Assembly: GCA_017440445.1 (NCBI GenBank)
Contig: JAFSHE010000105.1
Location: 1 to 7,776, forward strand
Reading direction: 5' to 3'
Source of the DNA: Oscillospiraceae bacterium
GTDB taxonomy: Bacteria > Bacillota_A > Clostridia > Oscillospirales > Ruminococcaceae
DNA: 7,776 bases
The notes beneath the pieces are model-generated. The model did no database searches and was not told where the DNA came from. It saw nothing but the letters and a program-made list of their open reading frames with translations. Shown here one piece after another: positions 6,872 to 7,776 of this stretch. The position numbers were made by a program, and so were the translations under genes. Numbering within the stretch: position 1 is the first letter of the stretch; every line of letters starts with the position of its first letter.

Positions 6872-7489
6872 CTAAAACAGTTCCTTTTTCAGATATATCG
6901 AATCTTCCTCGGTTATCCTGCGGATGACTCTGCAAGGATTTCCCGCTGCGAATACGCCCGCAGGGATATCCCTTGTCACCACACTGTTTGCGCCGATAAC
7001 GCAGCCCTCTCCGATAGTCACTCCGCCACAGACGGTAACTCCCGAGGCAAGCCAGCAGCCGTCACCGATGGTGATGGGCGCTGCGTATTCAAGGTCGTAG
7101 GGCGTGCCGTCCTCTTTGAAGCGGAGCTTACGCTCCTCGGGGAGCAGTGGATGTATCGGTGTTGCGATGGTGCAGTTTGGTCCGAAGAACACATCGTTTC
7201 CGATGGTAACGGGACAGCAGTCCAGCACCGTGAAATTGAAGTTTGCAAAGCATCTCTCCCCGAATGTGGTATAGATGCCGTAATCGAACATTATCGGACC
7301 TGTAAAGCCGCTGAAGCTGCCTAAATTCGGCACGAGCTTCTTTAGTATCTCCGCACGCTTTTCCTCCTCGTCCTCGTAGGTGTCGTTAAAATCCTTTGAC
7401 AGCCTGTGAGCACGCATGCGCTCCTCTGTCAGCTTTTTGTCCGAGGGGTCGTATATCTTGCCCGCAAGCATTTTTTCGGTTTCGGTCAT
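6872..7489 (-). CDS. Maltose/galactoside O-acetyltransferase family (left-handed beta-helix hexapeptide enzyme)
   Basis: A 205-residue acetyl-CoA-dependent sugar O-acetyltransferase of the Maa/LacA/NodL group, normally a cytoplasmic trimer. The N-terminal Mac-type helical domain starts with MTETEKMLAGKIYDPSD and runs to about residue 55. The hexapeptide-repeat beta-helix follows (FDYG, FANFNFTVLDCCPVTIGNDVFFGPN, then ITIGDGCWLASGVTVCGGVTIGEGCVIGANSVVTRDIP at about 139-176) and the family ending AAGNPCRVIRRI (181-192). His113 in TPIHP corresponds to the catalytic His of LacA/Maa. The loop after it (114-136) is like the extended acceptor-binding loop of this family. The start at 7489 is supported by GGAG (7496-7499) 6 bases upstream. 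The acceptor sugar cannot be assigned; neighbours give no pathway hint. It is 13 bases after the partial upstream gene. Confidence 0.92.
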   Translation of the reverse strand: MTETEKMLAGKIYDPSDKKLTEERMRAHRLSKDFNDTYEDEEEKRAEILKKLVPNLGSFSGFTGPIMFDYGIYTTFGERCFANFNFTVLDCCPVTIGNDVFFGPNCTIATPIHPLLPEERKLRFKEDGTPYDLEYAAPITIGDGCWLASGVTVCGGVTIGEGCVIGANSVVTRDIPAGVFAAGNPCRVIRRITEEDSIYLKKELF

Positions 7490-7502
7490 GTCGTTCTCCG
7501 TT

Positions 7503-7776
7503 TCAGAATTTAAAATAATAGGGTTGCTCCACTATCTCTCCGTCCTTGTTTTCGTAAGGGTCGTAGGAGGTGATAACGTATTTGCCCGTGTCCTCGTCAA
7601 AGTCGAGAGTATAGTTGCCGCTTGCACTCGGAATTGTAATGACCTCGTTTACGATATCTCCCCAAACAGGGCTGTATACATGAATGTGGATGTAATACTC
7701 ATCGGGAGCATCCTCCGAGATAACTATCATCCGTCCATGCTCACCGAGGTCGTGCTGCTGACGTGTATACTGCGCC
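7503..7776 (-). CDS. Unidentified protein, N-terminus beyond window
   Basis: The last 90 residues of an open frame that runs off the right edge of the window. The frame stays open upstream of the ATG at 7730 to the edge (AQYTRQQHDLGEHGR), and no Shine-Dalgarno site precedes that ATG, so the gene very likely starts outside. The visible part is acidic and rich in Tyr, Asp and alternating hydrophobic residues (YYIHIHVYSP, YTLDFDEDTGKYVITSYDPYEN), which suggests a beta-rich, possibly extracytoplasmic domain. No family recognised. It lies 13 bases upstream of the acetyltransferase start, so it is probably the head or an earlier member of the same operon. Confidence 0.6.
   Translation of the reverse strand, partial: AQYTRQQHDLGEHGRMIVISEDAPDEYYIHIHVYSPVWGDIVNEVITIPSASGNYTLDFDEDTGKYVITSYDPYENKDGEIVEQPYYFKF

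Noticed and set aside
6867..6874. Eight-base perfect palindrome TAGATCTA at the end of the acetyltransferase gene.
   Set aside because: Short and single, with no partner site or T-tract; expected by chance.
6843..6935. Upstream in-frame extension of the DUF3592-like protein.
   Set aside because: It would overlap the acetyltransferase gene, lacks a Shine-Dalgarno site, and would put a polar stretch before the N-terminal membrane helix; GGAG at 6851-6854 supports ATG 6842.

Overview
The window looks like chromosomal DNA from a low-to-mid GC Gram-positive anaerobe of the Clostridia, most like Ruminococcus or a relative (Oscillospiraceae). This rests on the style of the solute-binding lipoprotein, strong Shine-Dalgarno sites, sigma-A-type promoters, Clostridia-like protein sequences and heavy use of codons such as AAG, GAG, AAC and TTC. 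The genus call comes from recognition, not from a marker gene. No phage, IS element, CRISPR array, rRNA or tRNA is visible.

Layout, left to right. Positions 1-1055 (minus) hold the translation-associated ATPase YchF, cut at its C-terminus by the window edge. A 306-base AT-rich intergenic region (1056-1361) carries two divergent sigma-A-type promoters, one for ychF and one for the next gene, with an imperfect AT-rich dyad between them. Positions 1362-2888 (plus) encode a secreted family 1 solute-binding lipoprotein (ABC sugar-uptake type). It has its own promoter and a perfect GAAA-loop terminator and no permease or ATPase gene beside it. Positions 3025-4062 (plus) encode an aminoglycoside phosphotransferase/choline-kinase-fold protein with its own consensus-like promoter. 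A stem-loop at 4066-4099 lies between this gene and the convergent minus-strand operon and probably ends transcription from both sides.

The right half (4103-7776) is one tightly packed minus-strand gene string, read from high to low coordinates: an unidentified protein cut at its N-terminus, a maltose/galactoside O-acetyltransferase-type hexapeptide enzyme, a small two-helix membrane protein resembling DUF3592, a shikimate-kinase-family protein, and two consecutive CPBP (CAAX protease/bacteriocin-processing) intramembrane protease homologues whose reading frames overlap by 4 bases. Gaps are 13, 29, 19, 13 and -4 bases, and I saw no obvious internal terminator, so co-transcription is likely.

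Most of the window is ordinary housekeeping and accessory metabolism. The parts most worth a second look are the coupled CPBP pair with intact metal-site motifs, the shikimate-kinase-like protein that lacks the arginine expected to bind shikimate, and the kinase-fold protein with Gln in place of the usual catalytic-loop His. I found no convincing evidence of a wholly new system.
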